From Microbispora bryophytorum (lineage in GTDB: Bacteria > Actinomycetota > Actinomycetes > Streptosporangiales > Streptosporangiaceae): 64,000 nt of DNA. The stretch lies in assembly GCF_006874465.1 (NCBI RefSeq), contig NZ_VIRL01000005.1, positions 1 through 64,000 on the forward strand. Reading direction: 5' to 3'. Below, in pieces: positions 38,989-48,129 of the stretch; position 1 is the stretch's first letter, and the number at the start of each line of letters is the position of its first letter. The position numbers were made by a program, and so were the translations under genes. Below the pieces are notes generated by a model, which was not told the DNA's origin, made no database searches, and saw only the letters and a program-made list of their open reading frames with translations.

Positions 38989-40794
38989 TCAGCTCGCCGG
39001 CACCGGGTCCGACGCAGCGGGCTGGGCCCCGGTGAGTTGGGCCCCGGTGAGTTGAGAGCGGTACAGCCGGGCGTAGGCGCCTCCCGCCGCCAGCAACCGG
39101 TCGTGCGTGCCCTGCTCGACGATCCGCCCCTCGTCCATCACGAGGATCACGTCGGCGTTCCTGACGGTCGACAGCCGGTGCGCGATGACGAACCCGGTGC
39201 GCCCGGCCCGCAGCGAGGTCATGGCCCGCTGCACCAGCACCTCGGTGCGGCTGTCGAGCGCGCTGGTGGCCTCGTCGAGCACCAGGATCGGGGGATCGGC
39301 CAGGAACGCGCGGGCGATGGTGACGAGCTGGCGCTCGCCCGCGCTCAGCCCCTCGCCGTCGTCGTCGACCACCGTGTCGTACCCGCCGGGCAGCGTGCGC
39401 ACGAGGTGGTCGACGCCGGTGGCCCTGGCCACCTCGACGATCCGCTCACGCGGCACGTCGCCGGCGCCGTACGCGATGTTGTCGGCGATCGTGCCGTGCC
39501 GCAGCCAGGTGTCCTGCAGCACCATGCCGATCCTGGCGCGCAGCTCCTGCCTGGGCACCCGGGCGATGTCCACCCCGTCGACCGTGATCCGCCCGCCCGT
39601 GACGTCGTAGAAACGCATGAGCAGGTTGATCAGCGTGGTCTTGCCCGCGCCCGTCGGGCCGACGATCGCGACGGTCTGCCCCGGCTCCGCGACCAGGGAC
39701 AGGTCCTCGATGAGGGGACGATCCGGTGCGTACCGGAACGAGACGGTCTCGAACGTCACCCGTCCCGTGGCCGTGGCCGGAAGGTGGACGGGGTCGGCGA
39801 CGGGCTCCTCCTCGTCCTCGTCGAGCAGCTCGAAGATCCGGCCGGCCGAGGCGAGCACCGACTGCAGGAGGGTGGACATCGACGCGACCTGGTTGACCGG
39901 CTGCCCGAACTGCAGGCAGTACTGGATGAACGCCTGCACGTCGCCGATCGACAGCGCGCCGGCCGCCACCCGCAGGCCGCCGATCACCGCGACGAGCACG
40001 TAGTTGAGGTTCATGACGAGCGACATCGACGGGCCGATCAGGCTCGACAGCAGTTGCGCCCGGAACCCGGCGCGGAACACCGCGTCGTTGCGCTCGCCGA
40101 ACTCCCGTACGGCCTGGCGCCGCCGGCCGAAGACCCCGACCAGGGCGTGCCCGGTGTAGGTCTCCTCGATGTGGGCGTTGAGCAGGCCCGTGGCGGCGAA
40201 TTGCTCGGCGAACCTCGGCTGGGCCCGCCTGCCGACCACCCTGGCCGCCACGACGGACAGTGGCACCATGACGACCGAGACCAGGGCGAGCAGCGGCGAG
40301 GTCCACACCATCATCGCCAGCACGCCGACGAGCATGAGCAGCGCGGTGACCGCCACGGTGAGCACCTGCTGCAGCGTCTGGCCGACGTTGTCGACGTCAT
40401 TGGTGGCGCGGGAGAGCACGTCGCCCCGCTGCCGCCCGTCGAAGTAGGCCAGCGGCAGCCGCGCGAGCTTGGCCTGGGTCCGCTCCCGCAGCCGGAAGAC
40501 CAGCCGCTGCGCGATGGTCGCGGTCGCCCGCTGCTGGGCGAAGGAGAGGAGGAACGCGGCCAGATAGCAGGCGAGGGCGCTCAGCAGGACCCGGCCGGTC
40601 GCGGCGAAGTCCACCCGGTGGTGCCCGGACACGGCCGACAGCACCAGGTCGGTGGCCGCGCCGAGCAGCCGGGGGACCGCGACGGTCAGGGCCACGGCCG
40701 CTGCCGCGCAGGCCAGGGCGGCCACGGCGAGCGGGAGTTCGGGGCGGGCCGTCTCCAGCAGACGCCGTACGGCGCCTCGGTTCCGGGCTGTCAT
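38989..40794 (-). CDS. ABC exporter half, canonical ATPase site
   Basis: Half-transporter of 601 residues: six membrane helices (about 20-310) and a nucleotide-binding domain with Walker A GPTGAGKTT, signature LSAGERQL, Walker B ILVLDEATSALD (catalytic Glu present) and switch His in FVIAHRLST. Its ATG overlaps the stop of the other half (ATGA). The two very different halves should form a heterodimeric exporter in which this subunit supplies the hydrolytic Glu and His. Located in the TetR-controlled divergon, it probably expels a hydrophobic compound. Confidence 0.93.
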   Translation of the reverse strand: MTARNRGAVRRLLETARPELPLAVAALACAAAAVALTVAVPRLLGAATDLVLSAVSGHHRVDFAATGRVLLSALACYLAAFLLSFAQQRATATIAQRLVFRLRERTQAKLARLPLAYFDGRQRGDVLSRATNDVDNVGQTLQQVLTVAVTALLMLVGVLAMMVWTSPLLALVSVVMVPLSVVAARVVGRRAQPRFAEQFAATGLLNAHIEETYTGHALVGVFGRRRQAVREFGERNDAVFRAGFRAQLLSSLIGPSMSLVMNLNYVLVAVIGGLRVAAGALSIGDVQAFIQYCLQFGQPVNQVASMSTLLQSVLASAGRIFELLDEDEEEPVADPVHLPATATGRVTFETVSFRYAPDRPLIEDLSLVAEPGQTVAIVGPTGAGKTTLINLLMRFYDVTGGRITVDGVDIARVPRQELRARIGMVLQDTWLRHGTIADNIAYGAGDVPRERIVEVARATGVDHLVRTLPGGYDTVVDDDGEGLSAGERQLVTIARAFLADPPILVLDEATSALDSRTEVLVQRAMTSLRAGRTGFVIAHRLSTVRNADVILVMDEGRIVEQGTHDRLLAAGGAYARLYRSQLTGAQLTGAQPAASDPVPAS

Positions 40795-42533
40795 GCGGCC
40801 ACCTCCTGGCCTGTCTGGGAGAAGACGATCTCGCGGTAGGCGGGGCACGAGGCCATCAGCTCCTCGTGGGTTCCCGACCCGGCGACGCGGCCCTCGTCGA
40901 GCACCACCAGCCGGTCGGCGTGCCGGGTCGAGGAGATCCGCTGGGCGACCAGGACGACGGCGACGTCACGGGTCTCCCGCGCCAGCGCGTCGGCGAGCGC
41001 CCGCTCGGTGACCGGGTCGAGCGCGGAGAACGGGTCGTCGAGCAGCAGCACCCGGGGGCGGGCGACCAGGGCCCGCGCCACCGTCAGGCGCTGCCGCTGG
41101 CCGCCGGACAGCGACGCGCCTCCCTGCCCGAGCGCCGTGTCCAGGCCCTCCGGCAGCGCCTCCACGAAGTCGCGCGCCTGCGCGACGTCCAGCGCGTGCC
41201 ACAGCTCGGCGTCCGTCGCCTCGGGCCTGCCATACCTGAGGTTGCCGCCGATGGTGCCGGAGAACAGGTACGGCCGCTGCGGCACCAGCCCCACGACGCC
41301 GGCCGGCTCCTCCGGGGGCAGCGACGCGAGGTCCGTCCCGTCGAGGAGCACCCGCCCGCCGGTCGGATCGAGCAGCCGGGCCACGAGGTTGAGCAGGGTC
41401 GTCTTGCCCGAGGCGGTGGAGCCGACGACGGCGACGGTCTCGCCGGGGCGGACGAGGAGGTTCACGCCCCGCAGCACCGGTTCCTCGGCCCCCGGATAGC
41501 GCAGGTGCGCGTCGCGGACCTCGACCTCTCCCTTCCACGTCCGGCCCTGCCACATCCGGTCGGCGCCGGTCGGCGGCGCGTCCGGTTCCGTCCCGGTCTC
41601 CAGCACCTCGCGCACCCGCAGGGCGCAGACCCGGGCGCGCGGCGCGGCCAGGACGGTGAAGGTCGCGAGCAGGGCCGACCCCAGGATCACGGCCAGGTAG
41701 TTGAGGAACGCCACCAGCGAGCCCACCTGGGTGACGCCGTCGTCCACGAGGCGCCCGCCGTACCAGACCACCGCCACGCCGCACAGGTTGCCGATCAGCA
41801 TCCCGGCGGGATACATCACCGCCGCCAGCCGCGCGGCGCGGACGGCGAAGCCCAGCAGCGCGCCGTTGACCTCGGCGAACCTGGCGCGTTCGCGGTCCTC
41901 GGCGGCGAACGCCCGGACGACCCGGACCCCGGCGATCTGCTCGCGCACCAGCCGGTTGACCTGGTCGACGCCGCGCTGCGTCGCCTGCGACAGCGGGGTG
42001 AGCCGGTGCAGGATCACCCACAGGACGGCCGACAGCGCGGGCAGCGCGACCAGCAGCAGCGTGGACAGGCGCAGGTCCTGCCGCAGCGCCATGACCACCC
42101 CGCCGAGGAAGATCATGGGCGTGGCGGCCAGGCCGGTCAGCCCCATGAAGACGAGCGTCTGCACCTGCTGCACGTCGCCGACCGTGCGGGTGATCAGGGA
42201 CGGCACCCCGAAGCGGCCCACCTCGCGGGACGAGAACGACTGGACCTTCGCGTAGACGGCCGCGCGCAGGTCGTGAGCGACGGCGGCGGCGGTCCTGGCG
42301 GCGAGGACTCCCACCACGGCCGAGCACAGGACCTGTGCCAGCGTCCCGGCCACCATGACGCCGCCCAGACGCAGGATCAGCCCGGTGTCGCCGCGCAGCA
42401 CGCCGTCGTCGATGAGCGCGGCGTTGACCGTGGGCAGCAGGAGGGCGGCGAGCGCCTGCGCGATCTGGAGCACGGCGATCAGGGAGACGGCGCCGCGACG
42501 GGAACGCAGACTGGAGCGGAGCAGGGAGCCCAT
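40791..42533 (-). CDS. ABC exporter half, degenerate ATPase site
   Basis: Half-transporter of 580 residues with six membrane helices and an ATPase domain: Walker A GSTASGKTT, signature LSGGQRQR, Walker B VLLLDDPFSALD. Two residues differ from active sites: the catalytic Glu after Walker B is Asp, and the switch His is Gln (VVLVAQRIS). This is the pattern of the degenerate subunit in heterodimeric exporters such as TM287/288. It starts 1 bp after the FMN reductase gene ends, so reductase and both exporter halves form one operon. Confidence 0.93.
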   Translation of the reverse strand: MGSLLRSSLRSRRGAVSLIAVLQIAQALAALLLPTVNAALIDDGVLRGDTGLILRLGGVMVAGTLAQVLCSAVVGVLAARTAAAVAHDLRAAVYAKVQSFSSREVGRFGVPSLITRTVGDVQQVQTLVFMGLTGLAATPMIFLGGVVMALRQDLRLSTLLLVALPALSAVLWVILHRLTPLSQATQRGVDQVNRLVREQIAGVRVVRAFAAEDRERARFAEVNGALLGFAVRAARLAAVMYPAGMLIGNLCGVAVVWYGGRLVDDGVTQVGSLVAFLNYLAVILGSALLATFTVLAAPRARVCALRVREVLETGTEPDAPPTGADRMWQGRTWKGEVEVRDAHLRYPGAEEPVLRGVNLLVRPGETVAVVGSTASGKTTLLNLVARLLDPTGGRVLLDGTDLASLPPEEPAGVVGLVPQRPYLFSGTIGGNLRYGRPEATDAELWHALDVAQARDFVEALPEGLDTALGQGGASLSGGQRQRLTVARALVARPRVLLLDDPFSALDPVTERALADALARETRDVAVVLVAQRISSTRHADRLVVLDEGRVAGSGTHEELMASCPAYREIVFSQTGQEVAA

Positions 42534-42534
42534 C

Positions 42535-43125
42535 TCAGCCCCCGTACGGACGCGCCGCCCGCGCGTCGCGCAGGGCCCGGCCGAACCAGACGAGCTCGTC
42601 GAGCATGACCTTGGCGGCGCCCTCCGGGCCCGCCGCGTCCTTCGGCCAGTTCCCCTCCGCGTCGAACAGCGTCCAGGGGCTCTGGAAGGCGACGGAGTCG
42701 CGGATCGTCACCGCGTGCAGCTCCGCGAAGACCAGCCGGAGCTGCTCGACGGCCCGCAGGCCGCTGGACATGCCGCCGTAGCAGACGAACCCGACGGGCT
42801 TGGCCGCCCACTCCCGGTGGTAGCTGTCGATCATCAGTTTGAGCGCGGCGGGGAAGCTGCGGTTGTATTCCGGGGTCACGACGACGAAGGCGTCCGCCGC
42901 CTCCACGCGGGGCCGCAGCCCGGTCACCTCCTGCGGCCTCTCGCCGCCGAAGTGCCCGCGCAGCCCGTCGGGGAGCCGGGTCTCGGCCAGGTCGATCACG
43001 TCGAGCGCGACGTCGTCGCGCCGCTCCGCCTGACCGGCGAACCAGTTCGCGACGAGGGGCGCCACCCTCCCGTCCCGGACGCTACCGATGATCATCGCCA
43101 CATTGAGCCGGTCTTCTCCGGACAT
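42535..43125 (-). CDS. NADPH-dependent FMN reductase
   Basis: Flavodoxin-like reductase of 196 residues: phosphate loop IIGSVRDGRVAPLVANWF, FVVVTPEYNRSFPAALKLMID and GFVCYGGMSSGLRAV. GGAGGAA precedes ATG 43125. First gene of the exporter operon and divergent from the TetR/HsaA-like operon across a region with four repeated palindromes. It could supply reduced flavin to the monooxygenase on the other side, or reduce a quinone or nitro compound before export. Confidence 0.92.
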   Translation of the reverse strand: MSGEDRLNVAMIIGSVRDGRVAPLVANWFAGQAERRDDVALDVIDLAETRLPDGLRGHFGGERPQEVTGLRPRVEAADAFVVVTPEYNRSFPAALKLMIDSYHREWAAKPVGFVCYGGMSSGLRAVEQLRLVFAELHAVTIRDSVAFQSPWTLFDAEGNWPKDAAGPEGAAKVMLDELVWFGRALRDARAARPYGG

Positions 43126-43143
43126 GCTTCCTCCACGAGATGA

Positions 43144-43212
43144 GTACGTCGTACGCAACGCGTACAACGTACGCGCAGATGTGTACGGCGTACAAGTGGG
43201 AGTACGATGTAC
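43144..43212. promoter_or_regulatory. four GTAC-N3-GTAC operator-like palindromes
   Basis: The divergent region contains GTACGTCGTAC (43144-43154), GTACAACGTAC (43162-43172), GTACGGCGTAC (43183-43193) and GTACGATGTAC (43202-43212). Centres are 18, 21 and 19 bp apart, about two helical turns each, so four regulator dimers could sit on one face of the DNA. The second copy extends to the 7-bp-arm palindrome CGCGTAC-AAC-GTACGCG. The TetR protein encoded next to them is the obvious ligand. Confidence 0.75.
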
Positions 43213-43238
43213 ACACCGAACCGGGGAGGAACGCGACG

Positions 43239-43979
43239 ATGGCCGGGAAGAAGACGGACGATGCGGACGACGGCGCCCAGGAGTCCATCTGGCAGCGGAT
43301 GGAGCGTCCCGCCCGGCCTCCCCGCGCGGCGCTGACCCACGCGCAGATCGCGGCGGCGGCCGTGGAGATCGCCGACGCCGAGGGGCTCGACGCGGTCTCG
43401 ATGCGCCGGCTGGCCGAGCGGCTCGGCGTCGCCACCATGGGCCTCTACCGCTATGTGCGCGGCAAGGACGACGTGATCGAGCTGATGGTGGACGCGGTCT
43501 ACGCCGAGGAAGCGCGGGCCGGAGAGGGCGGGGACTGGCGGGAGGTCCTGCGCGTGTCCGCCCTGCGGCTGCGCGCTCTCACCCTGCGCCATCCCTGGCT
43601 GGTCGAGACCACGGCCCAGGCCGGGCCGCTGACCCCCAATTTCGTCGCGCGCACCGACCGGCTCCTCGCCTCGCTGGACGGTCTCGGTCTCGACGCCGAC
43701 ACGGCGATGACCGTGATCGGCACGGTCACCGCGTTCGTCACCGGGGCGACCACCGCCCGGATCAGGATGGTCAGGCTGATGCGCAAGGAGGGCGCGGAGA
43801 AGATGGACGACCTGCGCAGCCTCTATTCATCGAGAATGAAGTGGCTGCTGGAGTCGGGCCGCTATCCCGCGTTCGAGCGCTACATCCGCCAGGGCGTCAG
43901 GAAGGACGACGACGACTGGCAGTTCGAGCTGGGGCTGGACAGCGTCCTCGACGGCATCGCGGCCCGGCTGCCCATCTGA
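43239..43979 (+). CDS. TetR-family regulator of the divergon
   Basis: Regulator of 246 residues. Helix-turn-helix VSMRRLAERLGVATMGLYRYV with the YRYVRGKDDVIELM continuation is like TetR(class C)/TcmR-type regulators, followed by a C-terminal ligand domain that includes HPWLVETTAQAGPLTPN. GGGGAGGA lies 9 bases before ATG 43239. The gene lies between the four palindromes and the HsaA-like gene 62 bp downstream, so it probably controls both divergent operons and itself. Confidence 0.93.
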   Translation: MAGKKTDDADDGAQESIWQRMERPARPPRAALTHAQIAAAAVEIADAEGLDAVSMRRLAERLGVATMGLYRYVRGKDDVIELMVDAVYAEEARAGEGGDWREVLRVSALRLRALTLRHPWLVETTAQAGPLTPNFVARTDRLLASLDGLGLDADTAMTVIGTVTAFVTGATTARIRMVRLMRKEGAEKMDDLRSLYSSRMKWLLESGRYPAFERYIRQGVRKDDDDWQFELGLDSVLDGIAARLPI

Positions 43980-44041
43980 AAACGCGGCACCGCCATCATG
44001 GACGGCATCTGACCGGCGAGCGTGACACGGAGGACTCCCAG

Positions 44042-45208
44042 ATGAGCAACGAGGTCCTGGACGCGGTTCGGGCGCTGCTGCCGAAGATCGCCGAACGGGC
44101 CCGGTCCACCGACGAGGACCGGCGGGTCCCGGCGGAGTCGATCAGTGAGCTGGCCCGGGCCGGAGTCTTCCGGATGCTGCAGCCCAAGAGGTACGGCGGC
44201 CTGGAAGGCGATCCGGTGAGCTTCTACGAGGTGGTCCGGGAGATCTCGGCGGTGTGCGGGTCCACCGGCTGGACCGTCGCCGTGCTCGGCGTGCACCCCT
44301 GGCAGCTCGCCCTGTTCGAGGAGGCCGCCCAGGACGAGGTGTGGGGAGGCGACCCGGACGCGCTGATCTCCTCGTCGTACGCGCCGGTCGGACGGCTCGT
44401 TCCCGTCGAGGGCGGCTATCGGCTGTCCGGCCGGTGGCGGTTCTCCTCGGGCTGCGAGCACGCGTCGTGGGCGATGCTGGGCGGCCTCGTCCTCGGCGAC
44501 CAGGACAGGCCGGTGGACTTCATGACCGTGCTGGTGCCCCGCTCCGACTACCTCATCGCGGACGTGTGGGACGTCATAGGGCTGCGCGGCACGGGCAGCA
44601 ACGACATCCTCGTCGAGGACGCCTTCGTGCCCGCCCACCGCGTGATGCGCAACCACGAGATGGCGCAGCTGCGCGGCCCCGGCCAGAAGGTGAACACCGG
44701 CCCGCTCTTCCGCATCCCGTTCGGCACCGTGTTCACCACCACGATCACCGCCCCGGTCATCGGGATGGCCGCCGGCTGCTACCGGTCGTACGTGAGCGCG
44801 ATGCGCGACCGCGTACGGCTCAGCCTGGGCGGCGCCCGGTTCACCGAGGACCAGTTCGCGCAGGTCGCCGTCGCCCGGGCGGCGTCGGAGATCGACGCGG
44901 CGATCCTGCAGACCGACCGCAACGTGCGGGAGGTGTACGAGCACGCGGTGCGGGGCGAGACGATCCCGGCCGAGCTGCGGCTGCGGGCGCGCAGGGACCA
45001 GGTGCGCGCCACCGAGCGGGCGCTGGAGGCGATCGACATCCTGTTCAAGACCGCCGGGGGCAACTCTCTCAGCCGGGGCAACCCCATCGAGAGGGCCTGG
45101 CGCGACGCCCACGCGGGCAGCGTCCACGTGGCCAACGACGTGGAGCGGGCCCTCGCGATGTACGGCAAGGGCGAGTTCGGCCTGACGGTCGAGGACAACC
45201 TGATCTGA
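44042..45208 (+). CDS. HsaA-like flavin-dependent monooxygenase (oxygenase component)
   Basis: Protein of 388 residues with the acyl-CoA-dehydrogenase fold of group D flavin monooxygenases. It lacks the usual catalytic Glu of dehydrogenases and has CGSTGWTVAVLGVHPWQLALF, GRWRFSSGCEHASWAMLGG and WDVIGLRGTGSND, as in HsaA, the oxygenase of steroid 3-HSA hydroxylation, and related indole or phenol hydroxylases. It needs FMNH2 from a separate reductase. GGAGG lies 8 bases before ATG 44042. No steroid-degradation genes surround it, so the true substrate is probably another aromatic compound, perhaps one that the TetR protein senses. Confidence 0.88.
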   Translation: MSNEVLDAVRALLPKIAERARSTDEDRRVPAESISELARAGVFRMLQPKRYGGLEGDPVSFYEVVREISAVCGSTGWTVAVLGVHPWQLALFEEAAQDEVWGGDPDALISSSYAPVGRLVPVEGGYRLSGRWRFSSGCEHASWAMLGGLVLGDQDRPVDFMTVLVPRSDYLIADVWDVIGLRGTGSNDILVEDAFVPAHRVMRNHEMAQLRGPGQKVNTGPLFRIPFGTVFTTTITAPVIGMAAGCYRSYVSAMRDRVRLSLGGARFTEDQFAQVAVARAASEIDAAILQTDRNVREVYEHAVRGETIPAELRLRARRDQVRATERALEAIDILFKTAGGNSLSRGNPIERAWRDAHAGSVHVANDVERALAMYGKGEFGLTVEDNLI

Positions 45209-45283
45209 ACCGCCGGAGACGACGGCGCCCGCTCGTCCCACCGAGTGGCACGGACCGTTGGCAGGCAACTGTTCACCGCCGTG

Positions 45284-45309
45284 ATGGCCCGGGATCGGTC
45301 TCGGGCCAT
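45284..45309. terminator. inverted repeat between monooxygenase and membrane protein
   Basis: ATGGCCCG (45284-45291) / CGGGCCAT (45302-45309), perfect 8-bp arms, 10-base loop, no T-tract. It lies 12 bases before the next start codon, so it could be a terminator or an operator. Confidence 0.4.
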
Positions 45310-45320
45310 ACGCTGCAGAC

Positions 45321-46673
45321 GTGGCGCTGGAGATCCTCACGTTCCTTTTCGCGGGGTTCGGGCTCGGCTCGATGGTGCTCGCGGCCCGGTCGGTCCCGTC
45401 GGCCCCCGGTGCGCTCGTACGCCGGCGTCCCCCGGTCTGGGGATCGGCGCTCCTCGTGGGCGGTTGCGTGATCATGGCGCTCGCCGCGTGGTCCACGCAC
45501 GAAGACGTGCACTACGACGACTTCGGATCGGCCGTGACCCTGCTGGTGACCATAGTGGGCGGTGCCCTGGTCCTTCTCGGCCTGGGCCCCTTCCTCGCAC
45601 TGCTGCTGGGGGTCGCGGGGCGATGGTCCGTTCTCGCGCGTGATCGTGCCCGGACAGTGCCCTGGATCGCGGCGACGATGTCCGCCACGGCCCTCGCGGT
45701 CACGGTGGTGATCGTGGCGGCCGCCGCGACGTCACAGAACAGGGCCGACTACAGACCCGAGGCCCGGCCCGGCGCCCTCCTCGTACGCTACTTCTCCGAG
45801 GCGGACGCGCCGGCCGCGCTCGCGGCCGTGCGGCGCGAACTGCCGGGTGTTCCCGTCGTCCAGACCTACCGCCACCGGGAGATCCGGCCCTACAGCCTGC
45901 ACGCCGACGGCGCGGATCTGCCGGAGCAGGACGGCTTCGTCACATCCGGCGTCATCGGCGACGGCGCACTGCTCCGCTATCTCACCGGAGACCCGTCGAC
46001 GCCCTACGAGGAGAACACGGCCGTGGTGGTCACGACCGGCGACGCCGAGGTCGCCTCCATGACGATCGAGTACAGCCTCTTCGGCCAGGATGACGACACG
46101 GCACCGGTGGTCAAGCAGGTCCCCGCGGTCGTCGTCAGGCCCGCCGATCCTTCGGTGGAGGAGGTCTTCCTTCCGGCCAAGGTCTTCCGGGGCCTCGGCC
46201 AGGACCTCAGACCTGATGCGCTGATCGTCGATCCCTCCGTGCACTCCACTTCCGTGACCGAGCAGCGGCGGCTGGACCGGTCGCTCGGCGGCGTGGCGCA
46301 GACATACGTCGAACGGGGGTACCAGCCTCCGTCCGACTGGCGGATCGTCGTCGTGGCCGCGGTCGTCGTCGCGCTCGCGGGCGCGCTGGCCGCGGCCGGA
46401 GGCTCGGACGCGCGGTCGTGGCAGGCCGCCGCGCGCCGTGCGGCGCTGGCCGCCGCCATCGGCACGGCGGTGGGTGTGGCCGCAGGATGCCTCGCCGGCC
46501 TGCTCCTGGCGTGGCCGGTCACGACCTCCTCCGCGTGGGAGCCGCCGCCCCGGGCGGGATTCGCCACGCCGTGGCCGTGGATCGCCGCCCTGGCCGCCGG
46601 CCTGCCCGTGCTCGCTGCGGCCGTCGCCGCCCCGGTCTTCACTGCGCGCGTGCGACGTTCCGCACGCCGGTGA
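45321..46673 (+). CDS. membrane protein of unknown function (FtsX/MacB-like layout)
   Basis: Protein of 450 residues with four N-terminal membrane helices (ALEILTFLFAGFGLGSMVLA, then about 40, 70 and 115), a large exterior domain (about 140-340) and three C-terminal helices (IVVVAAVVVALAGALAAAGG, then two more). This arrangement recalls the C-terminal half of FtsX-type ABC permeases, but no ATPase is adjacent and I cannot confirm the family. The start is GTG 45321 with no strong ribosome site. Confidence 0.7.
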   Translation: MALEILTFLFAGFGLGSMVLAARSVPSAPGALVRRRPPVWGSALLVGGCVIMALAAWSTHEDVHYDDFGSAVTLLVTIVGGALVLLGLGPFLALLLGVAGRWSVLARDRARTVPWIAATMSATALAVTVVIVAAAATSQNRADYRPEARPGALLVRYFSEADAPAALAAVRRELPGVPVVQTYRHREIRPYSLHADGADLPEQDGFVTSGVIGDGALLRYLTGDPSTPYEENTAVVVTTGDAEVASMTIEYSLFGQDDDTAPVVKQVPAVVVRPADPSVEEVFLPAKVFRGLGQDLRPDALIVDPSVHSTSVTEQRRLDRSLGGVAQTYVERGYQPPSDWRIVVVAAVVVALAGALAAAGGSDARSWQAAARRAALAAAIGTAVGVAAGCLAGLLLAWPVTTSSAWEPPPRAGFATPWPWIAALAAGLPVLAAAVAAPVFTARVRRSARR

Positions 46674-46739
46674 CGCTCCCGTACTGACGCAAAATCCAGG
46701 TTAAGTCCTGGCCACTATCTTCCCCTCTCGCCCAAAATT

Positions 46740-46757
46740 CGTTATAACAACATAACG
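46740..46757. promoter_or_regulatory. inverted repeat, candidate GntR operator of the sugar operon
   Basis: CGTTAT-AACAAC-ATAACG, perfect 6-bp arms, with a further TAACG half-site just after (46761-46765). It is a markedly AT-rich island 53 bases before the TTG start of the binding protein. The operon encodes its own GntR regulator, the probable ligand. Confidence 0.6.
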
Positions 46758-46809
46758 ATGTAACGACGCCCGGTCGGCGGCGGCGTACAGCGGGGAGGAG
46801 GCGACCCCC

Positions 46810-48129
46810 TTGAGAACTGTCGGAGCGATCTCACTAGGTGCCGTGCTGGCGCTCGCGCTGGCCGGATGCGGCGGCTCGGGTGATTCCGGAGCGGCCGGCG
46901 GCCCGCAGACGATTTCATTCCTTACCCATTGGGGACCCGAGCAGGTGACGGCGCTCAAGGCCGCAGCCGCCGCGTTCCACACCAAAAATCCCGATGTCAC
47001 CGTCGACATCCGGCCGGTTCCGTTCGCCAATCTGCTCAGCACGCTGAGGACGCAGGGCTCGAGCCCGAACGGTCCCACCATCGCGGGCATCTACGACCTC
47101 TGGCTTCCCGAACTGGTGCGGGACGGTCTCGCCGCCTCCGCCCCCTCGGGGGCGGCAGCGGACGTCAAGGCGGGCTGGCCGGGCAACATGGTCGACGACG
47201 TCACCAAGCAGGGCCAGGTGCGCGGCTATCCGAACGAGGTCGACCTCTACGCGCTCAACTACAACAAGAAGCTGTTCGCCGAGGCGGGCATCCCCGCGCC
47301 GCCCAAGACCTGGGACGAGCTGGTGGCCGACGCCGCCAAGCTGACCAAGCGCGACGGCGACAAGGTGACGCAGCAGGGCCTCGGCGTGATCACGAGCTGG
47401 GCTTCGGGCGCCGTCCACCCCTGGCTGTCGCTGGTGAACTCCAACGGCGGGCAACTGCTCGACGGCAGCACTCCCAAGCTGGACGACCCGAAGGTCGTGG
47501 CCGCCGCGCAGCTCTACGCGGACCTCGTCAAGAGCGGGGCCACCCAGCCGTCCATGAGCAGCGCCAACGCCAACACGACCGGGCCGTACCTCGACAACTT
47601 CGTCAACGGGAAGACCGGCATGATCATCATGGCGAACTGGTGGCAGAGTTCGCTCAAGCAGGCGATGGGCGACCGCTACTCCGACATCGGCGTGGCGCCG
47701 GTGCCGGTCGGCCCGGACGGCACGGCGTCGGCGGGCGTGTCCTACTCCTGGCTGACGATGGTGAACGGCAAGGCCTCGCCGGCCAAGCAGGACGCGGCGT
47801 GGAAGTTCCTCCAGTTCCTCAACGGACCCGACAGCGGCAAGGGCGGATCGTCCGCGATGGGCGACATCCTGATGTCGATGGGCATCCTGCCCAGCAGGAC
47901 CAGTGACCTCACGGCGCACAAGGCCGACCTGTCCGACCCGTTCATCGCGGCGTACGTCGCGGAGTTGCCGAACGCCAAGCCCTTCCCGACCGTGCTGGGC
48001 GGCGAGGCCATGAGCCAGGCCGTGCAGAAGCACATCGAGAACATCGTGTTCGGCAAGGAGACCGCGCAGCAGGCGATGACCGCGGCGCAGAACGAGGTCG
48101 CCGCCATCCTCGCCAAGGCCGGGGCATGA
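46810..48129 (+). CDS. sugar-binding lipoprotein of a CUT1 ABC importer
   Basis: Solute-binding protein of 439 residues. The signal ends in lipobox LALAGC at about residue 19, so the protein is anchored outside the membrane. The mature protein has ISFLTHWGPEQVTALKAAAAAFH, YALNYNKKLFAEAGIPAPPKTWDEL and GKTGMIIMANWWQSSLK, all typical of the family. The start is TTG 46810, preceded by GGGGAGGAGG 8-9 bases upstream; the rare start may lower expression. It overlaps the first permease by 4 bp. Amino-sugar or disaccharide uptake is suggested by the ROK kinase and SIS protein downstream. Confidence 0.95.
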   Translation: MRTVGAISLGAVLALALAGCGGSGDSGAAGGPQTISFLTHWGPEQVTALKAAAAAFHTKNPDVTVDIRPVPFANLLSTLRTQGSSPNGPTIAGIYDLWLPELVRDGLAASAPSGAAADVKAGWPGNMVDDVTKQGQVRGYPNEVDLYALNYNKKLFAEAGIPAPPKTWDELVADAAKLTKRDGDKVTQQGLGVITSWASGAVHPWLSLVNSNGGQLLDGSTPKLDDPKVVAAAQLYADLVKSGATQPSMSSANANTTGPYLDNFVNGKTGMIIMANWWQSSLKQAMGDRYSDIGVAPVPVGPDGTASAGVSYSWLTMVNGKASPAKQDAAWKFLQFLNGPDSGKGGSSAMGDILMSMGILPSRTSDLTAHKADLSDPFIAAYVAELPNAKPFPTVLGGEAMSQAVQKHIENIVFGKETAQQAMTAAQNEVAAILAKAGA

